Counted from the first letter of the stretch, positions 26,080-35,713 are shown. The stretch: DNA of 64,000 nucleotides from Sepiola atlantica (GCA_963556195.1 OY744532.1:100174706-100238705); one strand, 5' to 3'. A program made the numbers and translations. Notes: a model not told the origin generated them from the sequence alone.

Positions 26080-26293
26080 GGGTGTGCTGAATTCAAATTT
26101 ATAAATAGTTTCGCTCTATCACCTCTAGTTTTCTGGCTTTTAAATAGTCTCATTGTAGTATAAACAGAGAATAAATATGCATATTTCAAGAGTTGCAGCA
26201 GCTTATAACAGATAAAACAGGATCGATAAAGAACACTGATTGAATAAATATACTTGGATGACACAATTACACAATTCATAGTACCACAGACAG

Positions 26294-27908
26294 TCAAAAG
26301 TGTGTTTTCTTAGAAGATCTGGTGTATTTTCTCTCCGGGATGTTACGCAAGAGCATCCAGCAGAAGTCTCCCATCATGCCGGGGTTCCATTTGCCTAGAT
26401 AGTTGCTCTCCATCTTTGTAACGTCTTGGTGGAATCTTTCTCCATGCTCATCACTCACTGCTCCAAGGTTTGGCGGGAAGAAGTTGAGGTGGGAATGGAG
26501 AAAATGAATCTTGAGTGACATTCGGCACCCCATATCCTCGTAAGACTTTAGCAACTTCTCAATACAGGCTTGGTAATCTGGTATGCGTGTGTTACCAAGG
26601 AAGCCACTACAGACTGACTTGAATGCTTCCCATGCTCTCAGTTCCTTTAAGTTAAGAAGCTCCTCAAAATCAGTATCCTTCAGCACTTTTCGGATCTGAG
26701 GTCCGACAAAGATACCCTCTTTGAGCTTAGCAACACTAAGACCTGGGAACATAGTAGACAAGTGTTGGAAGGCAGCACCATTTTTGTCCAACGCCTTCGC
26801 AAAATTCTTCATCAAACCAAGCTTGATGTGAAGAGGAGGAAGAAGCACCTTATTCATGTCCAACAGAGGATTCTCCTTGACACTGTGTTCGCCAAGAACA
26901 AAAGTGCTTCTAGACCCCCAGTCTTTCTGCTTGTAATGCTGGGATACAGCTCGACTATCCCATAGACAGAGAAAACAACAGTAATTTGTGAAGCCCGCTT
27001 GCATACCCATAAGAAGACCAATGACTTTGAGGTTTCCACACAGACTCCACTGGTACTCGGTGTACTTAATAGCTTCTAAAAGAAGCTCCATATTGTCATA
27101 GGACTTCTTTAGATGGACATAGTGTGCAATGGGAATGCTGGGGTATTTATTCCTGTTGTGCAGAAGCACAGCCTTGAGACTTCATTTGGAAGAGTCTATG
27201 AAAAGACGCCAGTCTGAAGGATTATGTGGCAAACCAAGGGACGTGAACAAGCCAGGTATGTTTGTGCAGTAGCAAAACTTGTTTTCCATGTCGAAAAAAA
27301 AAAGCATGGTCTTTGTTCCGATTCCTGAAACTGGTGATCCTTATATCTTCCTTGACTAGGTTCCACTGTTTAAGCCGAGAAGCCAAGAGCTCTGACTGCT
27401 GTTTTGACAGATACAAATCACGAGCAAGATCATTCAGGTCTTCTTGCGTGATCCAGTGTGTCTTGTTGCCACTTTTTCCTGAATATGTAGAGTCGTCCCT
27501 TGAAGGCATTTCTTCATCTGATGAAGAAAGAAGATCATTATTTACTGGAGATGTGGGTACAGGAAGATCATCTGAATCGGGAACGGGTCTCATAGCAGAT
27601 GGAAGGTTGGGATATTTGATCTTTTTCCTAGAAGATGCATTGAAACCAGTTATATTAGTTAGACAATAATAACAATCATCTGTGTGGATTCGTGGCTCTC
27701 TCCAAACCATCGGGACTGCAAAGTTGAAAGTCGCTTTCTTGCCATTAAACCATGCAGTTAGTCCATTGTAGCAGGGTTTACAACAGATGAGTGGGGCCCA
27801 AGACTTGTCCTGATCACCAATTTTACAGTAAAAATAGTGAAAGTAGGCGGTTTTGAGGAGAGGAATGATGGTTCGACGCTGTGCAACTGTTGTGAACTCC
27901 CCACACAC
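26294..27908 (-). pseudogene. Broken gene of a repetitive animal protein family
   Basis: Two frames join into one protein. The upstream part (27908 to about 27300) has a cysteine-rich segment with C-K-I-G-D-Q-D-K-S-W-A-P, C-C-K-P-C and C-Y-Y-C-L-T-N, then Y-P-N-L-P-S-A-M-R-P-V-P, an acidic serine-rich linker and L-N-D-L-A-R-D-L. The downstream part has F-L-C-L-W-D-S-R, L-L-P-P-L-H-I-K-L-G-L-M, G-I-F-V-G-P-Q-I-R, I-H-F-L-H-S-H-L and S-D-E-H-G-E-R-F-H-Q-D. I know this family as very abundant, often annotated 'uncharacterized', in arthropod, fish and mollusc genomes; its biochemical role is not established, and the copy number suggests a transposon. Two lesions are visible: a frameshift at the A/T run near 27293-27303, and a TGA at 27184-27182 just after F-I-D-S-S-K. 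The N-terminus is bounded by an in-frame stop near 27930, so it is truncated or lies beyond an intron. Confidence 0.8.
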
Positions 27909-27952
27909 GATTGAGACCTGCTGCCTTAACTGTCAAAATCCGCCTTGATATA

Positions 27953-27955
<3 letters not shown>

Positions 27956-27994
<39 letters not shown>
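27956..27994. repeat. (TA)n microsatellite
   Basis: Pure TA array just upstream of the broken gene, inside the inverted repeats. Confidence 0.95.
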
Positions 27995-27998
<4 letters not shown>

Positions 27999-28464
27999 GT
28001 AATGCTATCTCTTACATTTAGTACATGATAACTAAAAAATAAGCCATAAGTCTCACAATATTAGAATTAACCCTGAATGCATATACGCCTTTATGTACCA
28101 TATATGCACAAAATGCACACTATGCATATCTAAAAAACTAGAGGTGATGAGTAAAAACGGATTTCAAATTTGAATTCAGCACCCCCATATCTTTTTACAC
28201 GTCAACATGCAGCGTGCTCCCCAACGGGCTGTCCTTTATCGATCGAAAGTAATTTCTGACTTGAATTAAATTTTAATGGCAATAAAGGTCAAGTATTATG
28301 GTGTATCTGTGCTGGTAAAACAAATGAAAACGTGAATGTTTGCACATGCCCCTGCCGTATCAAATGAAACGATAATTTTATACAGGAGCCATGGATTAGA
28401 AGGTCAAAGTTGAGATGAGAAACATCTAAACAGGCCAACTATTGTCTGATAAAATTCCTCAGAG

Positions 28465-28482
28465 TTAGGGTTAGGGTTAGGG
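28465..28482 (+). repeat. Short interstitial telomere-type repeat
   Basis: Three tandem TTAGGG units preceded by AG. Too short to indicate a telomere; probably chance or a repair scar. Confidence 0.8.
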
Positions 28483-28561
28483 TGAGAGCTACACCGCTCC
28501 AAACTCTGACAGTGGAAGTGACCCAAGCTAGATAGAAGGTCGTTTCATCAACGTTCTAGAG

Positions 28562-29171
28562 CAGGGGCGGACAACCTTTTCAGAGTGAGGGCCAGATGAG
28601 ACTTTTGGAAGGAGATCGCGGGCCGGAGTGAAAAACGAAATCTCAGAATTACTATATTTTGTTTACATGAAAAAATTGTAGAAAAATTGCATTGAACACT
28701 CTACAAATCTGATATTTTTTCTCAAGAGACTTCTGTATGTAATGTTATAAAAGGCGCCGACGAAGAGCCATTTTGAAATTATAAAAAATAATGACGGGGG
28801 AAGTAGCAAGTTGATCCAGTATTCGTTTTGACACACCTCACATAGGTTCTCTGTTTCATGCCCTTTCCTCGTCTCTCGTTTCCTCTTTGCCTCTCTCTTT
28901 CTCTATTTTTAGCTCAGGCCAAGGATTTGAAATTAATAGTTAAAGAAAAATGAAGTATACATGCATCATCGTTCGCTGATAATTATACATTTTCATCCCA
29001 CTGTAAATCTTAATCAAAACCTATTTTTACGTCTATATCACAAAATGATGTGAGTTTTACTGGGAGGTCCGCGGGCCGGATTGTAATAATAAAGCATAGC
29101 AGGGTTGCGGGCCAGACGCTAAGCGTTCGTGGGCCGGATGTGGCCCGCGGGCCGGAGGTTGCCCGCCCCTG
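28562..29171. mobile_element. Non-autonomous hAT element with 8-bp duplication
   Basis: The ends are inverted repeats: CAGGGGCGGACAACCT at the left and the complement of CAGGGGCGGGCAACCT at the right, followed by subterminal GGGCCGG-type sequence, as in hAT/Charlie-like MITEs. The identical octamer TTCTAGAG flanks it at 28554-28561 and 29172-29179, the 8-bp duplication expected of hAT transposases. The 610-bp interior has no transposase frame, so it would need a transposase supplied elsewhere. Confidence 0.95.
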
Positions 29172-29267
29172 TTCTAGAGGCTTCCTCAGTTTCTCTCATA
29201 TTTTATTTTTATTAATAGTTTTTTTTTAAATTATTATTCTCCAATTTTTTTTAAAGAATTTTTTTTT

Positions 29268-29590
29268 GATTTATCTTCCTCTCACAGTGGTGAGATGTGA
29301 CACAAGGTCGGAAAAGTGGGATTTGAAAAGCCAGCGCCCGAGAAGATGAGCACTCTGGCCTACAAAAAATGCCTGGACAGCTCAGCTGGCATTCCCCGGT
29401 AGGAGCACCTCAGGCAGTAAGCGATAAACTTACTCCACCCCAAAGAAGGGAGGCAAAGCCTGGGAGGGTGGACAAACCCACAGACCAGTGGAATCAAGAC
29501 CCGAAGGCCAAGACGATACCGGTCTATAGGGTGTAGTATCCATCGGAACAGATACTACACTTTGATCTCAGCCAAAAGGCTTTAAACCAA
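29268..29590 (-). mobile_element. U2 snRNA-headed SINE
   Basis: Read on the minus strand, the 5' head is AGCCTTTTGGCTGAGATCAA followed by AGTGTAGTATCTGTTCCGAT, the first part of U2 snRNA including the GTAGTA branch-site recognition stretch. The body then has GGTCTTGATTCC, CTCCCAGGCTTTGCCTCCC, AGTAAGTTTATCGCTTACTG and GGGGAATGCC-like blocks, and ends with GACCTTGTGTCACATCTCAC. The same body follows a U2 head at 33336 and 44496. It is a Pol III-type retroposon with no coding capacity. Confidence 0.85.
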
Positions 29591-29754
29591 ACACTGGAGA
29601 TGCACAAAAAGTCCACATGGAAATTGAATGTTTTTGTGTGTGTTCAGTTTGATTATTTATTTTGATTCGTTTTTTTTGTTTGTGTTTGGATGAGAATTTA
29701 CCGTCCACAAGCATGCATTTGATATCGCCTCATTATGGTCTGGTTGGGATATCG

Positions 29755-30115
29755 TGATAGTTTGAGAAAACCATACCAATGTGTATTTTTTTAAATAAAT
29801 AACATTTATTTTAATCTGAACTTTTGAAAACTGAAATTTTCCTTGTCAAAGCAATGTGGGTTTTTTTTTCTTTTGGTAGTGCACTTCTTGGTGTCTATTG
29901 ATTCAAACTAGCGTAACTGTGCTCATACAGACATAACAGGATTTTTTCTGATACCAAAAAGTCCACTGCCATCGGACGATGAAAAAGAAAAAGAAAAAAA
30001 ACACTTTGCTTTGACAAGGAAAATTTTAGTTTTCGAAATGTCAGATTAAAATAAATTTTACTTATTTACTAAATACACATTGTTATAGTTTTGTCAAAAA
30101 ATATAATACTATTAC
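29755..30115. repeat. Fold-back element
   Basis: Arms of about 95 bp (29773-29862 and 30001-30098) containing TTTTCCTTGTCAAAGCAA and ATTTATTTTAATCTGA are inverted copies, with a loop of about 140 bp. No coding was recognised. Confidence 0.75.
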
Positions 30116-30145
30116 GAAAGAATGATTTTAAAAATATGTCTACAC

Positions 30146-30146
<1 letters not shown>

Positions 30147-30214
<68 letters not shown>

Positions 30215-31372
30215 CTTTTATTTGTTGTACAAAATTTTATTATGGCTATATAAAGACCATATTTATTTTAAAATATGCTGAATTAAAAAAATAAAAGACT
30301 GAAAGGACTAAGTGACCAGTTTCGAACTTCGCTCAACAGAGCTAAATCGTTGAACAAACAAAAAGGTGTCGTCAACAACGAAAGTAAACGTCAGGTATTT
30401 CATAACCAAATAATAGAACTTCTTCATGAAAACCCACGAAGATGTTGGCCAATGCCGGCCCCAACCTTTTACTCTTCTCTACACTCCTTGGAACTCATTT
30501 TGTTTCACAAAACAAAAGTTTAATTTGATTAAGACCCTTACTCATAGGACCTTAATGATTTGTTCTCACACCAAACTGGATGATGAAATAAAATTTATTA
30601 TTAAGACCCTCTGTAACAATGGCTATCAATTAGACATTGTAGAATCCACTATCAACAATAAAATTTCAAGTTTTTATAAAGTTAAAACAGCTTCTGTTGA
30701 TAGATGCCTTATTTACCTTCGCCTACCTTGGCTAGGTAACATAAGTGATGGATTCGCCAAACAAATCTTTTTGTCTGTACAAAAATGTTACTTTGCCGCG
30801 AATACAGAAGTTGTTTTTTCCACCTTAATCGATTCAAAAAGATCTTCTTCCCTTCCACCATAATAATTCTATTATTTATTTATTTAAATGTAGTTTCAGT
30901 TCACACTACATTGGGAATACGTTGCAAAGATTGAACATCAGGGTCAAACAACACATGCCCACAAAAATTTGCCAGGCTAATTATTTACCAACTGATGCTT
31001 TAAATAATACATACAGGTCTTCCATCGCCGAACATCTTATAAATAACCATTCCTGTGCCTCAATTTTCAGTGTTGACTTATTCTCAATTCTCAGTTAGTC
31101 ACACTCTCCCTTTCATCTAGATTCTAGAAACCATTTACATTAAGTCTTTGAGACCTTCTGTTTGTAAACAAAAAGAAAATCTTCTCGGACTTAATGTAGT
31201 TTCTATTTGATTAAAAAAATGTTTTCCCTTTCCCTCGCTATAATTTCCATCGGATTTTTTTTTCTCTCGATTCTAACCTCGATTTAGCTCTGTTGAGCGA
31301 GATTTGAAACTAGTCAGCTTGCTCTTCCAGTTTTTTATTTTTTAATTCATCATGTTTAAAAATAAATACGGT

Positions 31373-31432
<60 letters not shown>
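30147..31432 (+). mobile_element. Penelope-like element bounded by inverted repeats and TA arrays
   Basis: A CT/TA array (30147-30211) and a TA/GT array (31377-31432) bound a unit whose ends are inverted copies of about 110 bp: 30241-30352 (containing CGCTCAACAGAGCTAAATCG) and 31273-31385. Between them lie remnants of a PLE reverse transcriptase and GIY-YIG endonuclease. PLEs are known to carry LTR-like and inverted terminal structures. The element is internally broken. Confidence 0.75.
30426..31098 (+). pseudogene. PLE reverse-transcriptase C-terminus and GIY-YIG remnant
   Basis: The open part (30426-30863) shows the thumb-like end of a PLE reverse transcriptase: R-T-L-M-I-C-S near residue 42, L-D-D-E-I-K-F-I-I-K-T-L-C-N-N-G-Y near 51, Y-L-R-L-P-W-L-G-N-I-S near 97 and a V-F-S-T segment near 130. 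After a stop and a poorly conserved 35 bp, a second frame (30898-31098) gives H-Y-I-G-N-T-L-Q-R-L-N-I-R-V-K-Q-H and S-S-I-A-E-H-L-I-N-N-H, the GIY-YIG nuclease signature (here H-Y-I-G) with its Arg helix and conserved Glu. In intact PLEs these domains prime and copy the element RNA in the nucleus. The catalytic palm is missing and the two frames are disconnected. Confidence 0.75.
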
Positions 31433-31795
31433 AGATGTTAATATATTTGTATGTATAGGATTCAGTCCTAAACTAATTAACCGGTTATTATGAATTTTGA
31501 AACACAGTTGCTATGCGTAGGGTGTTGTAATTTGAACTATATTTAGTTTAATTTAGTTTTATTCAAAGGAGATAAAGAGTGGGTGGAAGCCCTTTTTGAA
31601 AATTCAAATATTCCTGATGTTTGTGAAATTTGGTAATGGATTTTGATCAAAATTAGAATACGCATACTAGACATAAGGTTTAGTAACATTACATCTTGAT
31701 TTTAATCTTCATAAGGGGGTCACATGAAAGTGGTGCAAAACTGTTTCATTCGAGGAATTAATTTTGCCCATCCTGGGGCGGGTATTCTTTTAGTA
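31433..31795 (+). repeat. Dispersed repeat, best-preserved copy
   Basis: It starts near ATTAACCGGTTATTATGAAT and runs through GGAAGCCCTTTTTGAAAATT, GATTTTGATCAAAATTAGAA and ACATCTTGATTTTAATCTTC to CCCATCCTGGGGCGGGTATT and CTTTTAGTA. The same order, inverted, is at 2946-3195. The GC hairpin ten bases from the end is Helitron-like, but TTAGT replaces the expected CTAGT. Confidence 0.6.
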
Positions 31796-31964
31796 TGATT
31801 ATTTATATTTATATTTTTTTATTTTTTCTATTTCTCTTAATTTTACTTAATTATTTTTTTTCTTCTTTGAATTCTTTTCTTTTTCCTTCTGAGTTTTATT
31901 CTTATACTCATTTTTATTATTTTGTTTTTTTTATCATGGTATATATTTTATAATTCTAATTATA

Positions 31965-32359
31965 TTCCATGATAAATGCCAGTATACTGAAATCATATGC
32001 CCTTAATAGGGTTAAGATGAATATTCATATACACTAAATGTACAAAAGCAAGGAAATTCCCAAATTTTTACACTTTTATTGTCATTAAGGGTATGCGAGC
32101 ACAACAGGGCTATGTATTTTACTTGTAGGAATTTTTCGTCAGCGCACCTCACACACTTCATCCACTCATGCATAGATATTTATACTGTAGCGATGTGATA
32201 ATGAAATGGTTTGGTTGATATGTAGTCATACCCTTAATGACAGTAAAAGTGTAAAAATTTGGGAATTTCGTTGCTTTTGTACATTTAGTGTATATGAATT
32301 TTCATCTTAACCCTATTAAGGGCATATGATTTCTAGTATACTGGCATTTATCATGGAAT
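31965..32359. repeat. Fold-back MITE
   Basis: Arms of about 130 bp (31965-32095 and 32228-32359) begin TTCCATGATAAATGCCAGTA and contain CCCTTAATAGGGTTAAGATG. They are near-perfect inverted copies around a loop of about 130 bp. No transposase remnant. Confidence 0.9.
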
Positions 32360-32546
32360 GTCACTACTTTTGTAAAGGCTATGCCTCAAGACAATGGTAA
32401 TTTTTAAGGTTTTTAAAAATTTTCTGGAAAACTAAGGTATATGGTAAACTGAAATTAAAATGCCATCAACTAGACCCTAGAACCTCTATCTCTGCCAAAA
32501 ATCAGCTGAATCCATCAAATAGTTGATGAGATACAGGGTGGCACAC

Positions 32547-32588
32547 ACGTACGTACGTACGTACGTACGTACGTACGTACGTACGTAC
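32547..32588. repeat. (ACGT)n microsatellite
   Basis: About ten ACGT units, a self-complementary alternating purine-pyrimidine tract flanked by ACAC on both sides. Confidence 0.95.
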
Positions 32589-32964
32589 ACACGGATAACA
32601 CAAAATCACTCCTGACCTTTCTGGATCTCTGGGTTGCCTTGACTAATGATGCTGAAATTCTACACACTTATAGAACCTATCAAATGAAAATTTTGTGCAA
32701 AGTTTTAACTAATTTGGTTTATTGGTTTTTGAGTTATGACTGATCAAAGAAATGAGATTTCTAGCATAGGTCGTTTTTGAAGTCTATTAAGGGATAGAGC
32801 GCTATCGCACCTCCCTTGATTTTAAAATAGTATTGTTATTTCTCTGTATATTTGCATATTTTCTATTAACTTTTTATCTTCTAATTATTTTAATTTTTCA
32901 TTATTTTAACCTCTACTTTAATTTTTCTAGTGTTAAAATTTTATTTCATTTATTTATTCATTTA

Positions 32965-32970
32965 ATGATA

Positions 32971-33047
<77 letters not shown>
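32965..33047. repeat. (ATT)n microsatellite
   Basis: A long uninterrupted ATT run in T-rich surroundings. The poly-Ile frame across it is an artefact. Confidence 0.95.
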
Positions 33048-33049
<2 letters not shown>

Positions 33050-33335
33050 TTTGTTCTCTATAATTATTATTTGTTATCAATTTTTATCTCTTGTGTTTCT
33101 TGATTTTATTTTCATTAATATTTTTATTTTATTTTCTTTTTCTTTCTGGTTCATTAATTATTTTAAATATTTCAAAGTTTAATTTGCTGTTTCTTATGTA
33201 TTTTAATTACTTATAAAATCTTTGAACTTACTGATGGAGTAATACATGGTTGCTTAATAGGAGATTATGTCTCATATACTTACTGGATATATGTTTGTTT
33301 TTTAAATAATAATGAAAATTGATGTTTTTTCTTAA

Positions 33336-33650
33336 ATGACTTCTGTGTTTTGGCTAAGATCAAAGTGTAGTATCTGTTCTGATGGATACTGCACCCCATA
33401 CTGGTGTTGTCTTGGCCTTCGGGTCTTGATTTACGCTGGTCAATGGGTCTGTCCTGTGCAGTTCTGGGAGGTTCACCTTCCCAGCCTTTGCCTCCCCTCT
33501 TTAGAGAGGAGTAAGTTTATTGCTTACTGCCTGAGGCGCCCTACCGGGGAATGCCGACGGGGCTGCCCAGGCAATTTTTAAACCCCACTTTCCCGACCCG
33601 ACCTTGGGTCACATCTTACTTGTGCCTAACTCCTGGAGAGGAGTAAATCA
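33336..33650 (+). mobile_element. U2 snRNA-headed SINE
   Basis: The head TTTTGGCTAAGATCAAAGTG, TAGTATCTGTTCTGATGGA, is U2-like. The body has CTGTGCAGTTCTGGGAGGTT, GTAAGTTTATTGCTTACTG and GGGGAATGCCGACGGGGCTG, and a tail with GACCTTGGGTCACATCTTAC and AACTCCTGGAGAGGAGTAAA. It belongs to the same family as the copies at 29268 and 44496. Confidence 0.85.
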
Positions 33651-33806
33651 TTACTTCTGTGTGTTGCATTGCTGATGAAGTCATCAAATATATAATACAA
33701 AGTAATTTTTTTCCAAATTGTCTTGGAAACGATCGTACGCCAAATAATTGTTGTTTGAATTCTTGGAACTGATATAAGTAATGTTCTAATTTTGTCTATC
33801 TCAACA

Positions 33807-33808
<2 letters not shown>

Positions 33809-33856
<48 letters not shown>
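33809..33856. repeat. (TA)n microsatellite
   Basis: TA array with one G interruption, immediately downstream (minus-strand sense) of the hammerhead at 33878-33928. Confidence 0.95.
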
Positions 33857-33862
<6 letters not shown>

Positions 33863-33877
33863 TGTTATTGTTTATTA

Positions 33878-33928
33878 TCTATGTACGTATACGTTTCGTC
33901 CTTAATAATCGGGACTCATCAGCATAGA
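33878..33928 (-). ncRNA. Hammerhead ribozyme, canonical core
   Basis: On the minus strand the order is TCTATG (stem I), CTGATGA (core), GTCC-loop-GGAC (stem II, 10-nt loop), GAA, ACG-TATA-CGT (stem III), A (cleavage nucleotide), CATAGA (stem I). All three stems pair perfectly: stem I 6 bp, stem II 4 bp, stem III 3 bp. This is the complete type I hammerhead architecture. The predicted cut is between minus-strand A (plus 33884) and C (plus 33883). It lies about 25 nt downstream of a tRNA-like head on the same strand. Activity is inferred from structure only. Confidence 0.85.
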
Positions 33929-33953
33929 GATATGACTATTCACTACCGGTCAT

Positions 33954-34020
33954 GCGATTCGAAACTCTGGATTACGAATATTTTGCAACTCAAATCCGAC
34001 GCCTTAACCACACGGCCAAT
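33954..34020 (-). repeat. tRNA-like Pol III head upstream of the hammerhead
   Basis: On the minus strand TGGCCGTGTGGTTAAGGCGT resembles the A box of a leucine/serine tRNA and GAGTTTCGAATCG a B box. The intervening GTCGGATTTGAG matches the anticodon-arm style of those tRNAs. No acceptor stem closes it, so it is a SINE-type head and not a gene. Its fixed orientation and closeness to the hammerhead suggest one transcription unit. Confidence 0.55.
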
Positions 34021-34112
34021 TTTTAATAGCAAATAAACTGTGATAATTTTAACAGTTTATTGGCGGCTTAACGTCTGAGAGCATTCTACTTTTTTAATGA
34101 AAGGAACGATGC

Positions 34113-34117
<5 letters not shown>

Positions 34118-34146
<29 letters not shown>
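34118..34146. repeat. (TA)n microsatellite
   Basis: TA array upstream (minus sense) of the tRNA-like head. Together with 33809-33856 it brackets the head-plus-hammerhead unit. Confidence 0.95.
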
Positions 34147-34151
<5 letters not shown>

Positions 34152-34371
34152 AAATTTCGTGTACAACAGAATCGTAGGATAAATTTTAGAGGAAGCATTT
34201 TTATAATCAATGAAACAGACGAGTGGAAAAAAAAAAAAGGAAAATTGTTAAAATTACCTTAAGGCCTTATCGTCTGACCCTCTGAGAGGAAACGTCAGAA
34301 TGGTAAATTAAAAACTAAAAGTCGAATGAGATATGAAGGGAAAAAACCTATTATATATATATTCTGCCATC

Positions 34372-34530
34372 ATTTACAGAACAGTAGAAATTATTTGTAA
34401 ACGAGCCAAAGGAAAGAATCCCAACAAAGTTTTCATTGATAAAAAATATAGAACAAAAAGAATTCTATATAAAAACCTTTATCACTCAGCATGCAGAGTT
34501 ATCTTTTCCTGAATGTCTCAATATCGAGAG
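34372..34530 (+). repeat. Dispersed repeat copy
   Basis: CAACAAAGTTTTCATTGATA, GGAATTCTAT-like, CTTTATCACTCA and GAGTTATCTTTTCCTGAAT match 39046-39185 in order. Both copies start close to a TA-rich stretch. The left one can be read as a lysine-rich frame of about 40 codons, but no family was recognised. Confidence 0.65.
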
Positions 34531-34659
34531 TTATCTTCTCCTGAATGTTTTCTTTTAAATGTATCCTTTTTTTTTTCTCTTAAAATCTTGTTAAGCACAA
34601 ATAGGTTTTGTAAAAACAGATTTAGCAGTTATCTCTTGTAAACAGAAAGCGATTCAAAG

Positions 34660-34697
34660 AAGAAGAAAAAGAAGAAGAAGAAGAAGAAGAAGAAGAA
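34660..34697. repeat. (AAG)n microsatellite
   Basis: A run of GAAGAA units on the plus strand. Confidence 0.9.
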
Positions 34698-35533
34698 ACT
34701 CTTTTAGTTATTTGGAATGTTGTGCACACTATCTTCTGCCATATTTGACAGGAAGCTTATTTTAGAAAGCAAATAAAATTAGATTTAAGCTTTCAGACTT
34801 CCCATAGATGCGATACAACTTTGGACCCTGGCGGCACGGACTATGGTTATTGGCACGGACTGTGGACTAAACGTGCAGTTTTCGAATTAAGCACTCCGAA
34901 CAAAACAGGCCTTTCCTTGTTTACAAACAGCTTTAATACTAATTCTGATGCTTGCATTTGATTTCACTGAATTACCTCCCTTAGTTGCATACATAAAGGA
35001 ATAAATATTTATACATACAAGCAATAATATGGTACCTCCGGTCGCATATATTTGCTAGTGTATATAATGTAAGTATTGAGTTTGCTAATGAACAACCAAT
35101 TGTGACAATTTCTACCGCTACACATGCTATTCCCCAAAGGAGGATGTAATTCCTGGGAGAATAGTCTTATGACAACAGAACAGACACTACAGTACACTAC
35201 TCCATTTGAAGAAAATTTTGACTAAGCACGCCAGTGCAACTTGGGAAAATATGAAGATCTACGAGAACTATGTATCAGAAATGGCTGGAAAACCATTGGA
35301 TTTCCTATCGAGGTTGAACGCCAAGGTTTGGTTGCCAACTAAACCTCTGCAGTAATGATGCTTGGGCCTCAAAACCATGCATGAACCCAGACTTATCATC
35401 TGATGACGGCTTTGTTAGAAGGAATGCTGTTGTACAAGCAACAGCTATGGTATAAAAAAAATTATATTATATATATATATATATATATATATGGGAAATG
35501 AAAAAGGAAAACCAAGAGGTATTTTTTATATAT

Positions 35534-35575
35534 TCATCAAAGTTTCTTCTTTATTGTAAGACTTCCTCAGGATGA
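35534..35575 (-). ncRNA. Hammerhead-like motif, left arm
   Basis: Minus strand: TCATC, CTGAGGA plus one extra A, stem II GTCTT-ACAATA-AAGAA, GAAA. Stem II has lost its core-proximal pair (AAGAA instead of AAGAC) and the ACGT of stem III has become ACTT, so this copy is probably inactive. Compare the intact copy at 35672-35713. Confidence 0.5.
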
Positions 35576-35671
35576 TAATTTTAAGAAAAATGTCATACAA
35601 GTACATCGAAATATTGGGTTGACATGATGGGTTCATGAGGAAAAGTAGTAGCAACATTTTTCTCAAAATTA

Positions 35672-35713
35672 TCATCCTGAGGAAGTCTTACAATAAAGAC
35701 GAAACGTTGATGA
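35672..35713 (+). ncRNA. Hammerhead-like motif with palindromic stem III
   Basis: Plus strand: TCATC (stem I), CTGAGGA plus one extra A, GTCTT-ACAATA-AAGAC (stem II, 5 bp), GAA, ACGT, T, GATGA (stem I, pairs with TCATC). Stem III would be only the self-complementary ACGT with no loop, so two molecules would have to pair. Small PLE-associated hammerhead variants that act as dimers have been described. The extra base after CTGAGGA departs from the CTGANGA consensus. Confidence 0.6.

Larger units (their letters stand above)
26080..28186 (-). mobile_element. Candidate element bounded by inverted repeats
   Basis: The sequence at 26080-26141 (GGGTGTGCTGAATTCAAATT, then CACCTCTAGTTTT) recurs in inverted orientation at 28131-28186. 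The copies share the GTGCTGAATTCAAATTT and ATCACCTCTAGTTTT blocks and diverge between them. They enclose the broken gene at 26294-27908 and a TA array (27956-27994). This layout is what a cut-and-paste element with subterminal inverted repeats would show. The true termini and any target-site duplication were not resolved. Confidence 0.5.

Noticed and set aside
28465..28482. Telomere or telomere-fusion point
   Set aside because: Only three TTAGGG units, with unique sequence on both sides.
30312..30350. GCTCTGTTGAGCGAAGTTCGAAAC (split here only by eye) as a hammerhead variant at the PLE ends
   Set aside because: The core reads CTGTTGA, not CTGANGA, and stem II does not fold with a usable loop.
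33954..34020. Functional tRNA-Leu/Ser gene
   Set aside because: The acceptor stem does not pair and the variable and anticodon arms are degenerate.
34265..34302. Hammerhead around CTGACCCTCTGAGAGGAAACG
   Set aside because: A hairpin precedes AAAC, but the NGA of the core and the G before AAA are missing.
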